From positions 55,698-119,697 of the forward strand of contig PCUU01000026.1 in assembly GCA_002786855.1 (NCBI GenBank): a stretch of DNA of 64,000 nt. The letters are read 5' to 3'. The position numbers were made by a program, and so were the translations under genes. This DNA comes from Cytophagales bacterium CG12_big_fil_rev_8_21_14_0_65_40_12 (lineage in GTDB: Bacteria; Bacteroidota; Bacteroidia; Cytophagales; Cyclobacteriaceae). The notes under the pieces are model-generated. The model worked only from the letters and a program-made list of their open reading frames with translations. It did no database searches and was not told the origin of the DNA. Shown here in pieces: positions 44,445-54,563 of this stretch. Every line of letters begins with the position of its first letter. The first letter of the stretch is position 1.

Positions 44445-45842
44445 TCATCCTTTCCCAACCAACCTCACCACAAACCTACTTCCCACCTCGCTTGGCAAAA
44501 AGCTTAATTCTCCTCCATGGAGTTTTATAATTTGGTTAGAAAGGCTTAAGCCAATGCCATTGCCCAATTTCTTGGTAGTGAAGAAAGGAATAAAAATTTG
44601 ATCTTGAATTTCCGGAGGAATGCCAGGGCCGTTATCGCTAATTTCAATGATGGTGGAAGTACCGTTCTGTATTAAGCTAAGCGCTACCTTTCCATTAAGC
44701 TGGCCGGCCAAAGCTTCTTTGGCATTTTTTAAAAGGTTGATCAATACCTGACTGATTAACTTTGGATCGACCTGAACTTCTAATTCATCTTGATACGCAG
44801 CATTAAAAACTAGACTGATATTCTCTTTCTTAAAGTCAGAATCGAGCAAGAGTTTTACTTCCTCTACTAATTGACTCAGCTTAACGTTTTCTAAATTCAA
44901 CTCTGGAATTTTAGTGTAATCGCGGTAAGCATTTACAAAGCTGAGCAAGCCCTTGCCTCGATTTTCAATGGCTGAAATACTTCGGTGAATATCACTTACA
45001 TCTTCATTTGACAATTGAGCAGCAGATTTGGCTTTTCCTTCTTCTGTAACTAAATGGCCTATGGCCGTGGTCAGAGAAAGTACAGGCGTCATACTGTTCA
45101 TAATTTCATGCGTAAGCACCCTGATCAATTTTTGCCAAGCATCAATCTCATTGGCTTGCAGTTCCTGACGGATATCTTGTAAGGCGATTAGCGTATAATC
45201 AACACCTGAGAGTTTAAACTTCTTAGCTACCAACGCAAGGCTAAAAACTTCTCCGTCAATTTCAGTTTTCTGAAGCCTTTTTTCACCTGATTTCATTGAT
45301 ATGAAAGCGGTATATAATTCAGGATAGGTATTGGCAACGGCATCAATGGAATAGAGCAATGGCTTCTTTAATAGCCTTTGAGCCGCCTTATTCATCAGGT
45401 CCACCTTGCCATTGGCTTTGAAGCTAATTAAAGAGACTTCAACATGCTCGTTCACTTGCTTGAGGTACTGGTAGTATTCTTCCTTTTCGATGTTCAGCTT
45501 CTTAAAAGCGTCAATCATTTGATTAAAAGTATTGCTGATTTCGGTAAAGGCCTTCCCCTTATATTCTGAATCGAAGCTCTTGGTATAATCTCGATCTGTA
45601 AAGGATTGAAAAAATCGGTTGAGCTCTCGGGTCGAATTCTCAACGTAATAAATGAGCGCCATCAACTGGCCTGCCGAGAGCAATGAAAATACGATGGGAG
45701 TCATTAAAAACTTGGTTTCGTAAAGCGACCAAAATAGTCCTATCAAGCTCAGGCCAATGCCCAAAACTCGAATTACCATTTGAAAACGAAAGGTTTTAAA
45801 GACCATACTTTTCGAGTTTGCGGTAAAGGGTGGTACGGCCAA
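44445..45842 (-). CDS. NtrY-like sensor histidine kinase
   Basis: WQKLIRVLTHEIMNSMTPVLSLT H-box; LINLLKNAKEAL; GIGLSLSNQII. Confidence 0.92.
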   Translation of the reverse strand: MAVPPFTANSKSMVFKTFRFQMVIRVLGIGLSLIGLFWSLYETKFLMTPIVFSLLSAGQLMALIYYVENSTRELNRFFQSFTDRDYTKSFDSEYKGKAFTEISNTFNQMIDAFKKLNIEKEEYYQYLKQVNEHVEVSLISFKANGKVDLMNKAAQRLLKKPLLYSIDAVANTYPELYTAFISMKSGEKRLQKTEIDGEVFSLALVAKKFKLSGVDYTLIALQDIRQELQANEIDAWQKLIRVLTHEIMNSMTPVLSLTTAIGHLVTEEGKAKSAAQLSNEDVSDIHRSISAIENRGKGLLSFVNAYRDYTKIPELNLENVKLSQLVEEVKLLLDSDFKKENISLVFNAAYQDELEVQVDPKLISQVLINLLKNAKEALAGQLNGKVALSLIQNGTSTIIEISDNGPGIPPEIQDQIFIPFFTTKKLGNGIGLSLSNQIIKLHGGELSFLPSEVGSRFVVRLVGKG

Positions 45843-47151
45843 TTCCGAGTTCCTTGGCTACATGACTCATATTTCCATGGCAACGTTCGATTACTTCCTT
45901 AATGGTTCGTTTTTCAATGGCCTCTAAATTGGTAGTTTCTTCTTTTGGAACCAGTCGACCTGAAGTTTTCAGCAAGAGATCATCCCCTGAAATCTGGGCA
46001 TTTGATGCCATAATCACTGCTCTTTCGATGGTATGCTCCAATTCTCGAACATTGCCTGGCCAGCGGTATTCTTTCAATTTCTTTATTGCTTCAGGGCTGA
46101 AAGAAAGTCTTTCCTTTCCATATTTTTGTGCATTGATTTTCAAAAAATGTTGAGCCAAAAGCATCAGATCGTTCCCTCTATCCCGTAAAGGAGGCAATGT
46201 GATTTCGATGGTATTGAGTCTGTAAAGTAAATCTTCCCTGAATTGGCCTTCTGCAATCATATTTTCTAGAGGCATATTAGTCGCTGAAAGAACCCGAACA
46301 TCTACTGCCCTTTCTTTATTTTCACCTAAGCGAATTACGTTTTTCTTCTGTAAAACGCTGAGCAGTTTAGACTGCATCGCCATAGAGAGATTGCCTATTT
46401 CGTCTAGAAAAATAGTACCATGATGCGCAGATTCGAATCTGCCTATTCTATCTTCTTTGGCATCGGTAAAGGCTCCTTTTTTATGACCGAACAATTCTGA
46501 CTCGAAGAGATTTTCGGACAATGACCCCATATCTACGTTCACGAATGCATTTGTACTTCGATTGGATTGTTCGTGCAATGCTTGAGCTACCAATTCCTTC
46601 CCTGTACCATTTTCACCCAATATTAAAACGTTGGCATCTGTAGCAGCCACTTTGCGGATCATTTCAAAAACCCGCTTCATCTTTTCAGATTCACCAATAA
46701 TCTCTGTCTTACTAGATTCTTGACTGGGTAGTGTAAAACGTTTGTGATCAGCCTGCTGGCGGTTTTTCGACAAGCGCCAAGCCGCGGCAACAGTCTCTTG
46801 TATTTTGGCATATTCCCAAGGCTTCATCACAAAATCGACAGCCCCCAATTTCATGGCCTCCACCGCCAAATTAACTTCACCATAAGCCGTAATCATGATC
46901 ACTTGAATTTCTGGATAGTGATTATAAATCCAAGAAAGCCATTTGAGTCCTTCCTTGCCAGAGGAGCCGCCAGTGGCATAATTCATGTCGAGCAAAGCGA
47001 TTTGATATTCCATAGCCTTCAGGGCCATCGGAATCTCAGCCGGGTTGCTAAGCGTGTTGACGACTTTGAATTTTTGCTTCAATACAACTTCTGCCGTGAT
47101 GAGAACATCCTCATCATCGTCTACCACTAAAATATTGACTGGCTCTTTCAA
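45796..47151 (-). CDS. sigma-54-dependent response regulator (NtrC family)
   Basis: Receiver; GENGTGKELVAQALHEQS; ESELFGHKKGAFTDAKEDRIGRFE (GAFTGA variant); Fis-type HTH C-terminus. Confidence 0.95.
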   Translation of the reverse strand: MKEPVNILVVDDDEDVLITAEVVLKQKFKVVNTLSNPAEIPMALKAMEYQIALLDMNYATGGSSGKEGLKWLSWIYNHYPEIQVIMITAYGEVNLAVEAMKLGAVDFVMKPWEYAKIQETVAAAWRLSKNRQQADHKRFTLPSQESSKTEIIGESEKMKRVFEMIRKVAATDANVLILGENGTGKELVAQALHEQSNRSTNAFVNVDMGSLSENLFESELFGHKKGAFTDAKEDRIGRFESAHHGTIFLDEIGNLSMAMQSKLLSVLQKKNVIRLGENKERAVDVRVLSATNMPLENMIAEGQFREDLLYRLNTIEITLPPLRDRGNDLMLLAQHFLKINAQKYGKERLSFSPEAIKKLKEYRWPGNVRELEHTIERAVIMASNAQISGDDLLLKTSGRLVPKEETTNLEAIEKRTIKEVIERCHGNMSHVAKELGIGRTTLYRKLEKYGL

Positions 47152-47195
47152 AATAGAAACGGAGATTTTATGTGTGTACGAAGTATGAACAGGTC

Positions 47196-47216
47196 AGTGT
47201 TTCACATCGAAACACT
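47196..47216. promoter_or_regulatory. 21-bp palindrome, candidate upstream activator site for the NtrC-type regulator
   Basis: AGTGTTTC-ACATC-GAAACACT between divergent regulator and permease genes. Confidence 0.55.
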
Positions 47217-47324
47217 TTCAATATATCTAAAATCAAACGAAATTGTTCCATTGCTGTATTTCAGGGGATTATTGTGAATGGTATCTAGTTTGAACAAGGA
47301 AATGAAAATTTAAAAGAAGCCATC

Positions 47325-49724
47325 ATGTTTAAAGTCCTCCTCAAAACTTCTGTTCGTAATATTCTTAGGAATGGCGCCAACTCTTCAATCAATCTACTGA
47401 CCCTTACCATTGGGATAACCGTGAGTATCGTAGTGTTTACGGTAATTAAATACCAGTATACCTTCGATCATTTTCACACCAATGCTGATAGAGTTTATCG
47501 CGTTAATTTTCTCCAACAAAATGATTGGGGAACCAACTACTCAAGCCAAACACCCGAGCCTCTTCATAAAGTGCTCCGCAACGACTATCCGCAAATAGAA
47601 GCCGTTTCTAGAACCATTGGGCCGATGGAGGTAAGGCTTTTTGTCGATGATGAAAAATTTGATCAGCAGATGATCCTTTTTGTGGACAAACATTTTTTTA
47701 AGATGTTCGATCAAGATTGGGTGCGCGGTGACAAGGCTAATGTTTTCGAGGACCCAAAAGCGGTGATCCTTACTGAAAGTACTGCTAAAAAGCTATTTGG
47801 AGATGAGGATCCAATGGGTAAAACAATAGACTTTACGAGAAGAGAGTTGGGGGTAGTTCGGGGAATTGTAAAGGATCCGAGGTTAAATACCAATTTGCCT
47901 TATACCATGATTGCCAATGTGGCCATGATGAAGCAGGTACAAGAATTTTATGTACGTGAAGAATGGGATGTTACAAGCATTGGCACTACCTGGGTATTAT
48001 TGCCAGAAAATGTCAGTGTTGAATCTCTTCAATCTCAAATGCAGGACATTATAGTTCAGAATTTTGGGGAGGAAGCTGCTCAGTTTATATCATTCAATTT
48101 GGGCGCACTAAAGACACTGCATACCGATGATAAATTTGAGGGCGTGAATTACACCATTCCCAAAGAAACTGTTTATGGACTCGTCATTGTAGCCCTCTTC
48201 GTACTCCTGACTTGTTCCATCAACTTTATCAATCTTTCAACAGCTTATGCATTAAAACGTAGTCAGGAAATCGGTATCAAGAAAATTTTAGGCAGTAGCA
48301 AAGGTCATCTTGCCGCTCAGTTCTTTCTTGAACTTTCATTATTGACACTTGTGGCCGGTTTTCTTTCACTTTGGTTTGCTGAAATTTTGTTGAACCAGAT
48401 CAACTATGCTTTGTCATTGGTTTCAATGGATCTTTTTCTTGAATGGCAATCGGTGATTTTTGCCCTATTTCTAGTGTTGGGAATTACTTTTTTCGCGGGC
48501 TTATATCCAGCCATATTGCTTGTCAACTTTAAACCCTTAGAGGTGATGCGCAGCAAGTTTACTCAATTGAGAGGCAACAAAGCTTTCATAAGAAACACCC
48601 TTTTGACTGTTCAGTTTGTGTTTGCACAGGTTTTGGTAATTGTATTACTCATTTTCAATGCACAATTTTCTTACATCAAAAATAAAGACTTGGGCTACGA
48701 AACTGATAATATCGTGATGTTCCGGGATTTTATGAAGTCCGGCTATATGGTTGACCAAACCCAGTTGAATGCTGCCAAAGCCCAATTGCTGGCCAGTCCT
48801 TATATTGAAAAAGTATCCTATGGAACGGGTGGCCCGAATGCCAATTTTGCATGGAGTACCTCTTGCTATTTGCCTTCACAGGGAGAAAGGAGCGAAATTC
48901 AAGTAGACTATAAGCATGTTGATATCGACTACCTAGATATGTTCAAGCTAGAAATGATCGCTGGAAATTGGTTTACCAGTACGAGTTATGTTGATCCAAT
49001 TCAGAACGTAATTGTGACTAAACTTCTCACTGAGAAACTAGGCTGGGCAAATCCCGCAGACGCTATCGGTGAGCGGTTGATCATGAATGGCGCAGAAGGA
49101 AAGATCGTTGGCGTTTTGGCCGATTTCCATAGTGAAAACCTCAAAAACACAATTAGACCTTCTGTTTTTGAAAGTGATTATGAGGGTTATAATCAAGGAT
49201 TTATGAAGGTTAAAGAAGGTCATTATGCTGAAGCCATGGCCTTTTTTGAACAAGTATCTACCAAAGACAATCAAGACTACATTCCTGGCTATGAAACTTT
49301 CAGCAGTGAACTTGAACGCGATTACCTATTGGACAAAATCATATTCCAATTTATCAATTTTGTGGCCTTTTTGGCCTTGGCAATCGGAAGTCTTGGGCTT
49401 TACAGTTTGATTTCGTTTGTGGCTCAACAAAAGACTAAAGAAATAGGCATAAGAAAAGTAGTGGGTGCCAACGTTCAAAGCCTGATGCTTCTACTCTCCT
49501 CAAAGTATGTTTGGTTAATCCTTTTGTCTACTGTTTTGGCCTCACCATTGGCCTACTATGGAGCAGAAGAGTGGCTAAATGGTTTTGCTTACAGAATTGA
49601 TATTTCTCCTTTAATATTCTTAATAGCTTTTATGCTTACCTCGGCTATCGCCATTCTATCGGTTGGTTATCGCGCTTACAAGGCGGCAATGCTCAATCCA
49701 GTAAAATCATTGAGATACGATTAA
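47325..49724 (+). CDS. ABC transporter permease (MacB/FtsX-like)
   Basis: Two FtsX-like blocks (RSQEIGIKKILGSSKGHL..., KTKEIGIRKVVGANVQSL...) with MacB-like periplasmic domain. Confidence 0.92.
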   Translation: MFKVLLKTSVRNILRNGANSSINLLTLTIGITVSIVVFTVIKYQYTFDHFHTNADRVYRVNFLQQNDWGTNYSSQTPEPLHKVLRNDYPQIEAVSRTIGPMEVRLFVDDEKFDQQMILFVDKHFFKMFDQDWVRGDKANVFEDPKAVILTESTAKKLFGDEDPMGKTIDFTRRELGVVRGIVKDPRLNTNLPYTMIANVAMMKQVQEFYVREEWDVTSIGTTWVLLPENVSVESLQSQMQDIIVQNFGEEAAQFISFNLGALKTLHTDDKFEGVNYTIPKETVYGLVIVALFVLLTCSINFINLSTAYALKRSQEIGIKKILGSSKGHLAAQFFLELSLLTLVAGFLSLWFAEILLNQINYALSLVSMDLFLEWQSVIFALFLVLGITFFAGLYPAILLVNFKPLEVMRSKFTQLRGNKAFIRNTLLTVQFVFAQVLVIVLLIFNAQFSYIKNKDLGYETDNIVMFRDFMKSGYMVDQTQLNAAKAQLLASPYIEKVSYGTGGPNANFAWSTSCYLPSQGERSEIQVDYKHVDIDYLDMFKLEMIAGNWFTSTSYVDPIQNVIVTKLLTEKLGWANPADAIGERLIMNGAEGKIVGVLADFHSENLKNTIRPSVFESDYEGYNQGFMKVKEGHYAEAMAFFEQVSTKDNQDYIPGYETFSSELERDYLLDKIIFQFINFVAFLALAIGSLGLYSLISFVAQQKTKEIGIRKVVGANVQSLMLLLSSKYVWLILLSTVLASPLAYYGAEEWLNGFAYRIDISPLIFLIAFMLTSAIAILSVGYRAYKAAMLNPVKSLRYD

Positions 49725-49776
49725 GGTAATCAAGTAAATATCTACTTCCCATTCTTAGGTTGTAGATCTTCAGTCG

Positions 49777-50940
49777 TTACTTCACCTTAATTTTTGAAGC
49801 TACTTCTCTTGCTGTTTTTCTGATTTCGTCAATATCTGCGTCTAAAGAACCATAGGCCAAAGCAACGCCCATTCTGCGGTATGGCCTGGTGATGGGCTTT
49901 CCGAAAATCCTAAAGTCTGAATTCTGGACTTTGGCAGCTTCTTCCAGTCCTGAATACTTCGGGGTTGTGCCGATTGATTCTGTAAGAATTACCGCGCTTG
50001 CACCACTTTTTTGAAAATCGATTTGAGGAATGTCAAGGCCTAAAACAGCCCGAGCATGCAACTCAAACTGATTAAAATTTTGGGTATTGGCCAAGGTTAC
50101 CATTCCTGTATCATGCGGCCTTGGGGATAATTCCGAAAAATAAACTTCATTCTTGGTCAAGAAGAATTCCACCCCCCAAATGCCTTCTCCGCCTAATGCA
50201 GCGGTTACCTTTTTGGCAATGGATTGGGCTTCTTCCAGTTGCGCTTGGCTCACTAATGCGGGTTGCCAGCTCTCCATATAGTCCCCTCTTTCTTGGCGAT
50301 GGCCAATGGGCTGGCAGAAAAGGGTTTCTCCATTCATTTGGGTCACGGTGAGCAGGGTAATTTCTGATTCGAAGGCTACAAATTCTTCAACGATTACCTT
50401 ACCCGAGTCTCCTCGTCCTTTTCCGGCCGCTTTCCATGCCGTTTCAATATCCGTTTTGGTTTTAATAACGGATTGTCCTTTTCCAGATGACGACATCAAT
50501 GGTTTGATGACACAAGGCACCCCAATTTTATTGACAGAAATAATCAATTCATCCAAACTTGAGGCATAGAGGTATTTTGGGGTTTTTACTTTAAGTTCTT
50601 TGGCTGCCAAATCCCTGATGGATTTTCTGTTCATGGTAAAATTGGCTGCTTTTGCACTCGGCACTACCTGAATACCGCTGGCTTCGTAATCATAGAGCCT
50701 CTCTGTTCGGATGGCCTCAATCTCTGGGACAATGATATCAGGTCGATGTTTTGCGATTAATTTGTCGAGTTCCTGACCATCGAGCATATTAATTACCTCA
50801 AATTCGTCAGCCACCTGCATTGCCGGGGCATTAATATAGCTATCCACTGCAATTACATGCTGGCCCAATCGCTGACACGAAATCGTGAATTCTTTGCCCA
50901 GCTCGCCTGAACCAAGCAAAAGTATTTTTTTAAGCATCAT
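49777..50940 (-). CDS. purT: formate-dependent phosphoribosylglycinamide formyltransferase
   Basis: [59 protein letters not shown]. Confidence 0.96.
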   Translation of the reverse strand: MMLKKILLLGSGELGKEFTISCQRLGQHVIAVDSYINAPAMQVADEFEVINMLDGQELDKLIAKHRPDIIVPEIEAIRTERLYDYEASGIQVVPSAKAANFTMNRKSIRDLAAKELKVKTPKYLYASSLDELIISVNKIGVPCVIKPLMSSSGKGQSVIKTKTDIETAWKAAGKGRGDSGKVIVEEFVAFESEITLLTVTQMNGETLFCQPIGHRQERGDYMESWQPALVSQAQLEEAQSIAKKVTAALGGEGIWGVEFFLTKNEVYFSELSPRPHDTGMVTLANTQNFNQFELHARAVLGLDIPQIDFQKSGASAVILTESIGTTPKYSGLEEAAKVQNSDFRIFGKPITRPYRRMGVALAYGSLDADIDEIRKTAREVASKIKVK

Positions 50941-51063
50941 TTAAGGTTGACTTTGACCCAAAGATAGAAGATAATAAAGAAAATTATTGTATTTCATTAT
51001 GGATCGATCAGTGATTTTGAGCCATTTTGAAGATGGAGTGATGTGGATTCGCTAAATTCTTTA

Positions 51064-51339
51064 CTAAGGAATCACTACATACAACAAAAAGGCATAAACA
51101 CTCACGGCAATACCAATCCACTGACTCACCGTTTTAACTTTTTGAGGTACTCCCATTTTTCTGACAATACTCACGTTCATTGCAATTGATACGAGCACCA
51201 ATGCCAAGGAAATACCAAGCATAAGAGGTTCATCATCAAATTGTATTTTGTTTGATCTCATACCTACTTCCAAAAGTACGGAAGCCGCGAATAAAACTAA
51301 GGAGGCGCGTTGCAAGCGTTGATATTTCATGGAAGCCAA
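51064..51339 (-). CDS. small integral membrane protein
   Basis: 91 aa with about three hydrophobic helices. Confidence 0.5.
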   Translation of the reverse strand: MASMKYQRLQRASLVLFAASVLLEVGMRSNKIQFDDEPLMLGISLALVLVSIAMNVSIVRKMGVPQKVKTVSQWIGIAVSVYAFLLYVVIP

Positions 51340-52343
51340 AAGTCAAAGATGATTCCGTTCATACAATTGAAGTGCCCTTTGGGGCATTTATCAAAGCCAA
51401 TTTTAGAACATGGCCTACAATCGATTTTTTTATTTTCCAAAATGGTGAATTTGGTTTGATAAGGATACATACCAAATTCTGGAATGGTATTGCCCCAAAT
51501 GGAAAAGATGTTCTTTTTGAATGCGGCTGCTATATGCATTAAGCCTGTATCGTGAGAAAAAACATGAGAGGCTCCTTTTAAAATCGAAGCGGATTGATTG
51601 AGATTGAACTTGCCGCAAGCATTGTAAATGATGGCTTTCTTCCCCAATTCCTCCAATGGTTTTTTCATGTCCTCAAGATCATGTTTTCGGTTAAAAAAAT
51701 CTTCAAGACGCTCGCCAACCGCTGCATCTTCTTTTCCGCCCAAAACTATAATGGGCTTATTGATTTTATCGCAAAGTTCGATAATTCTATCTACTGGAAG
51801 TTTTTTGGTATTTAACTGCCCGCCAATGGCGAAAGCCACGTAGCCATTTCTATGTGTTTCAGGCAACCAGTCCTTCTCAACCTCGTCTTTTTCAGGAATA
51901 AAATAGTCGAGCCCCAAGTTGTCTTTTTTAATACCCAAAGGAATGGCTGTATCATAGTAGCGATCTACAATATGAACATTAGGAAGCTTGTTGATTTTGA
52001 AATTCACAATCAGCCATTTCTCCCAATTCAGCTTGTCGAAAGATTGGCTCGGTTTGCTCAGGCGCAGCTTGATGATTCTTGTCCGCAGGTTATTGTGCAA
52101 GTCTATGATATGATCAAATTTTTCAGCTTTGAGCTGCTGAATCAGCTCACCTAAATCATCCTCAAGCAAATGAATCTTATCAATGTATGGGTTGGCTTCC
52201 AAAATTGGAGCGAATTGATTTTTGGTACAGAAATGAACCTCGGCATCTTCCAACTGGGTTTTTAAGGCGCGAACGATGGGTGTTGTGAGCACAATATCAC
52301 CAATGGAAGAAAAGCGAAGAATCAGTATTTTCTGTTTAGGCAT
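51327..52343 (-). CDS. glycosyltransferase family 9 (heptosyltransferase-like)
   Basis: ILRFSSIGDIVLTTPIVRAL; HVFSHDTGLMHIAAAFKKNIFSIWGNT. Confidence 0.92.
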   Translation of the reverse strand: MPKQKILILRFSSIGDIVLTTPIVRALKTQLEDAEVHFCTKNQFAPILEANPYIDKIHLLEDDLGELIQQLKAEKFDHIIDLHNNLRTRIIKLRLSKPSQSFDKLNWEKWLIVNFKINKLPNVHIVDRYYDTAIPLGIKKDNLGLDYFIPEKDEVEKDWLPETHRNGYVAFAIGGQLNTKKLPVDRIIELCDKINKPIIVLGGKEDAAVGERLEDFFNRKHDLEDMKKPLEELGKKAIIYNACGKFNLNQSASILKGASHVFSHDTGLMHIAAAFKKNIFSIWGNTIPEFGMYPYQTKFTILENKKIDCRPCSKIGFDKCPKGHFNCMNGIIFDFWLP

Positions 52344-54048
52344 GAGGGCTTATTTTGGATTTTCTTTCTTCAAAATACTTCCCAATCTCTTCGGCACTGA
52401 GCGCATTGAAAGTCATATCAGCTGTTAGCCCTCCCTTTCTGCCTGCCAACAAACCGTAATACATATCATCATAGCCTTCCATCTCGTGGGCATCGGGATT
52501 GAGGGAAAGCTTCACCCCTTGTTCAAGGGCATAATGCACCCATCGCCAGTCCAAATCCAAACGCCAAGGATTTGCATTGATCTCGATCACCACATTATGC
52601 TTGGCACAATGATCAATTACTGCTTTATGGTCTATCGGGTAGCCTTCTCGTCTTAGCAAAAGTCGTCCTGTTGGGTGGCCTAAAATGGTGGTATAGGGAT
52701 TTTCAATCGCAGTGAGCAGTCGTTGAGTTGCCTTTTCTAACTTCATGTTCAAAATAGAATGTACAGAAGCTACAATAAAGTCGAAACTAGCGAGTACTTG
52801 GTTGTCGTAATCAAGATTTCCATCATAGAGAATATCAGACTCAATGCCCTTGAAAATTTTGAAGGGCGACAGTTTCTTGTTGAGTGCATCAATTTCGGCA
52901 TGTTGCTGAAGTAGTCGATCTTCATTCAATCCATTCGCGTAGAAGGCTGACTTGCTATGATCGCAAATTCCTAAATATTCATAGCCAAGGTTTTTGCAAT
53001 GCACCGCCATTTGTTCGAGCGAATGTTTACCATCACTGTAAGTGGAATGATTATGCAAAATACCCTTCAAGTCTTTCATTTCGACCAAATTTGGAAGTGT
53101 TCCGTTTTTGGCTGCCTCAATTTCGAAAGTACCTTCTCGCATTTCGGGAGCTATAAAAGCAAAATTAGCGGCTTTATAAATCTCGGCTTCACTCGAGAAA
53201 TTACCCTGTTTAGCAATGTCTTTTAAGCTCAACTTATCCTTGACGATTTCATTGATGTGGTTGGCATTTCCTGTTCTCAGAAATTGCTCGGTAACAAATG
53301 CCCTTTTATCGCAATAGGAAAGCTGAACAGGAATGCGGAGTTCTTTAAAGTGGCCTCTCCATGTAATTGGCCCTGATAATTCCAGTATTTGCTCAAAATC
53401 TTCTGATTCGTCTAAAGCTTCTTCCAAAGCATCAATATCATTGAGCCCAACCAAAATATCTATGAGCTCAATTACTTCCATTTTCCTTCGGATTTCACCG
53501 GTAGCTTCGCAAATGATCTCGGGTTGAATGGATTTCAGCCGCTCAATGATTTCCGAAACAAGTTGTTCTGCATCGGCATAATGCAATTTGTTGGCATTGG
53601 CCTCTTTAAATTCCAAGGCGTTAATAATGGTCTGCTGGGTTTTATCGCCAAAGCCTTTCAGTTTAGCTACAAGCCCTGCATTTGCAGCTTCTTTCAATTC
53701 ATGACCACTTTCTATCCCCAATTCCTTCCAAAGCACCTTGATTTTCTTTGGGCCAATCCCTTTAATGTCGAGCAATTCTACGATTCCTTGAGGAGTAGTA
53801 TTGAGGTATTCTTGCAGTGAAACAGAAACTCCATTGGTATTGATCTCGCTAATCGTTTTTGCGATGCTCTTACCTATGCCGTCAATTTTTTCCAAAGCTT
53901 CTAAAGAAAGTTCACCAAGTTCGATGTCCGTTTTATCGAGGTTGAAAATTGCATTTTGGTACCCCCTGATTTTGAAGCTGTTTTCATCGTGCAGTTCCAT
54001 AAGGGCTGCCAGAAGTTTGAGTTGTTTAAGAATGGTATTATTGTCCAA
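52336..54048 (-). CDS. polX: PolX-type DNA polymerase X / PHP phosphoesterase
   Basis: HhH motifs (LLDIKGIGPKKIKVLW) and C-terminal PHP domain (GILHNHSTYSDGKHSLEQMA). Confidence 0.93.
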   Translation of the reverse strand: MDNNTILKQLKLLAALMELHDENSFKIRGYQNAIFNLDKTDIELGELSLEALEKIDGIGKSIAKTISEINTNGVSVSLQEYLNTTPQGIVELLDIKGIGPKKIKVLWKELGIESGHELKEAANAGLVAKLKGFGDKTQQTIINALEFKEANANKLHYADAEQLVSEIIERLKSIQPEIICEATGEIRRKMEVIELIDILVGLNDIDALEEALDESEDFEQILELSGPITWRGHFKELRIPVQLSYCDKRAFVTEQFLRTGNANHINEIVKDKLSLKDIAKQGNFSSEAEIYKAANFAFIAPEMREGTFEIEAAKNGTLPNLVEMKDLKGILHNHSTYSDGKHSLEQMAVHCKNLGYEYLGICDHSKSAFYANGLNEDRLLQQHAEIDALNKKLSPFKIFKGIESDILYDGNLDYDNQVLASFDFIVASVHSILNMKLEKATQRLLTAIENPYTTILGHPTGRLLLRREGYPIDHKAVIDHCAKHNVVIEINANPWRLDLDWRWVHYALEQGVKLSLNPDAHEMEGYDDMYYGLLAGRKGGLTADMTFNALSAEEIGKYFEERKSKISPHA

Positions 54049-54152
54049 AGCAGCAGTGGTTAATCATTAAATGGATTGAAATTGAGCGTTCCTTTTTATA
54101 TCATAGAACATTTCATAAATTCAATCGAAAGCTAAATTAAAAATAAGTCTTT

Positions 54153-54563
54153 ATGAATTATTGGTTGATCAAATCAGAACCTAACACTTACTCTTGGGAC
54201 GATCTTGTAGCAAAAGGCCCCGATCTTTGGGATGGTGTTAGGAACTACACTGCCAGAAACAACCTGAAAGCAATGAAAGTTGGCGACTTGGCCCTTTTTT
54301 ATCATAGCGTAAATGAAAAAGCAATTGTGGGCATTGCCGAGTGCGTAAAAGAACATTACCCCGACCCCACCATAGACGATGACCGTTGGGTAGTGGTGGA
54401 TTTTGTTGCAAAAGAAAAACTCAAGAAGCCCGTCACGTTAGAAGAGGTTAAGGCAGATGAAAGATTGGGCCAAATGGATTTGCTTAGATTATCGAGGCTG
54501 TCTGTTCAGTCCGTGACCAAAGATGCCTTCGACATCATCATTTCTAAATCTCAAGAGCAGTGA
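54153..54563 (+). CDS. EVE domain-containing protein
   Basis: YWLIKSEPNTYSWDDL; WDGVRNYTARNNLKAMKVGDLALFYHS. Confidence 0.95.
   Translation: MNYWLIKSEPNTYSWDDLVAKGPDLWDGVRNYTARNNLKAMKVGDLALFYHSVNEKAIVGIAECVKEHYPDPTIDDDRWVVVDFVAKEKLKKPVTLEEVKADERLGQMDLLRLSRLSVQSVTKDAFDIIISKSQEQ

Noticed and set aside
47217-47325. Sigma-54 (-24/-12) promoter for the FtsX-like permease
   Set aside because: TTGC is present (ATTGCTG), but no GG dinucleotide at the correct spacing upstream; not supported.
54153-54563. EVE-domain protein as part of a defence or modification-dependent restriction system
   Set aside because: Standalone EVE gene with no nuclease or McrBC-like partner nearby; neighbours are polX and a secreted hypothetical.
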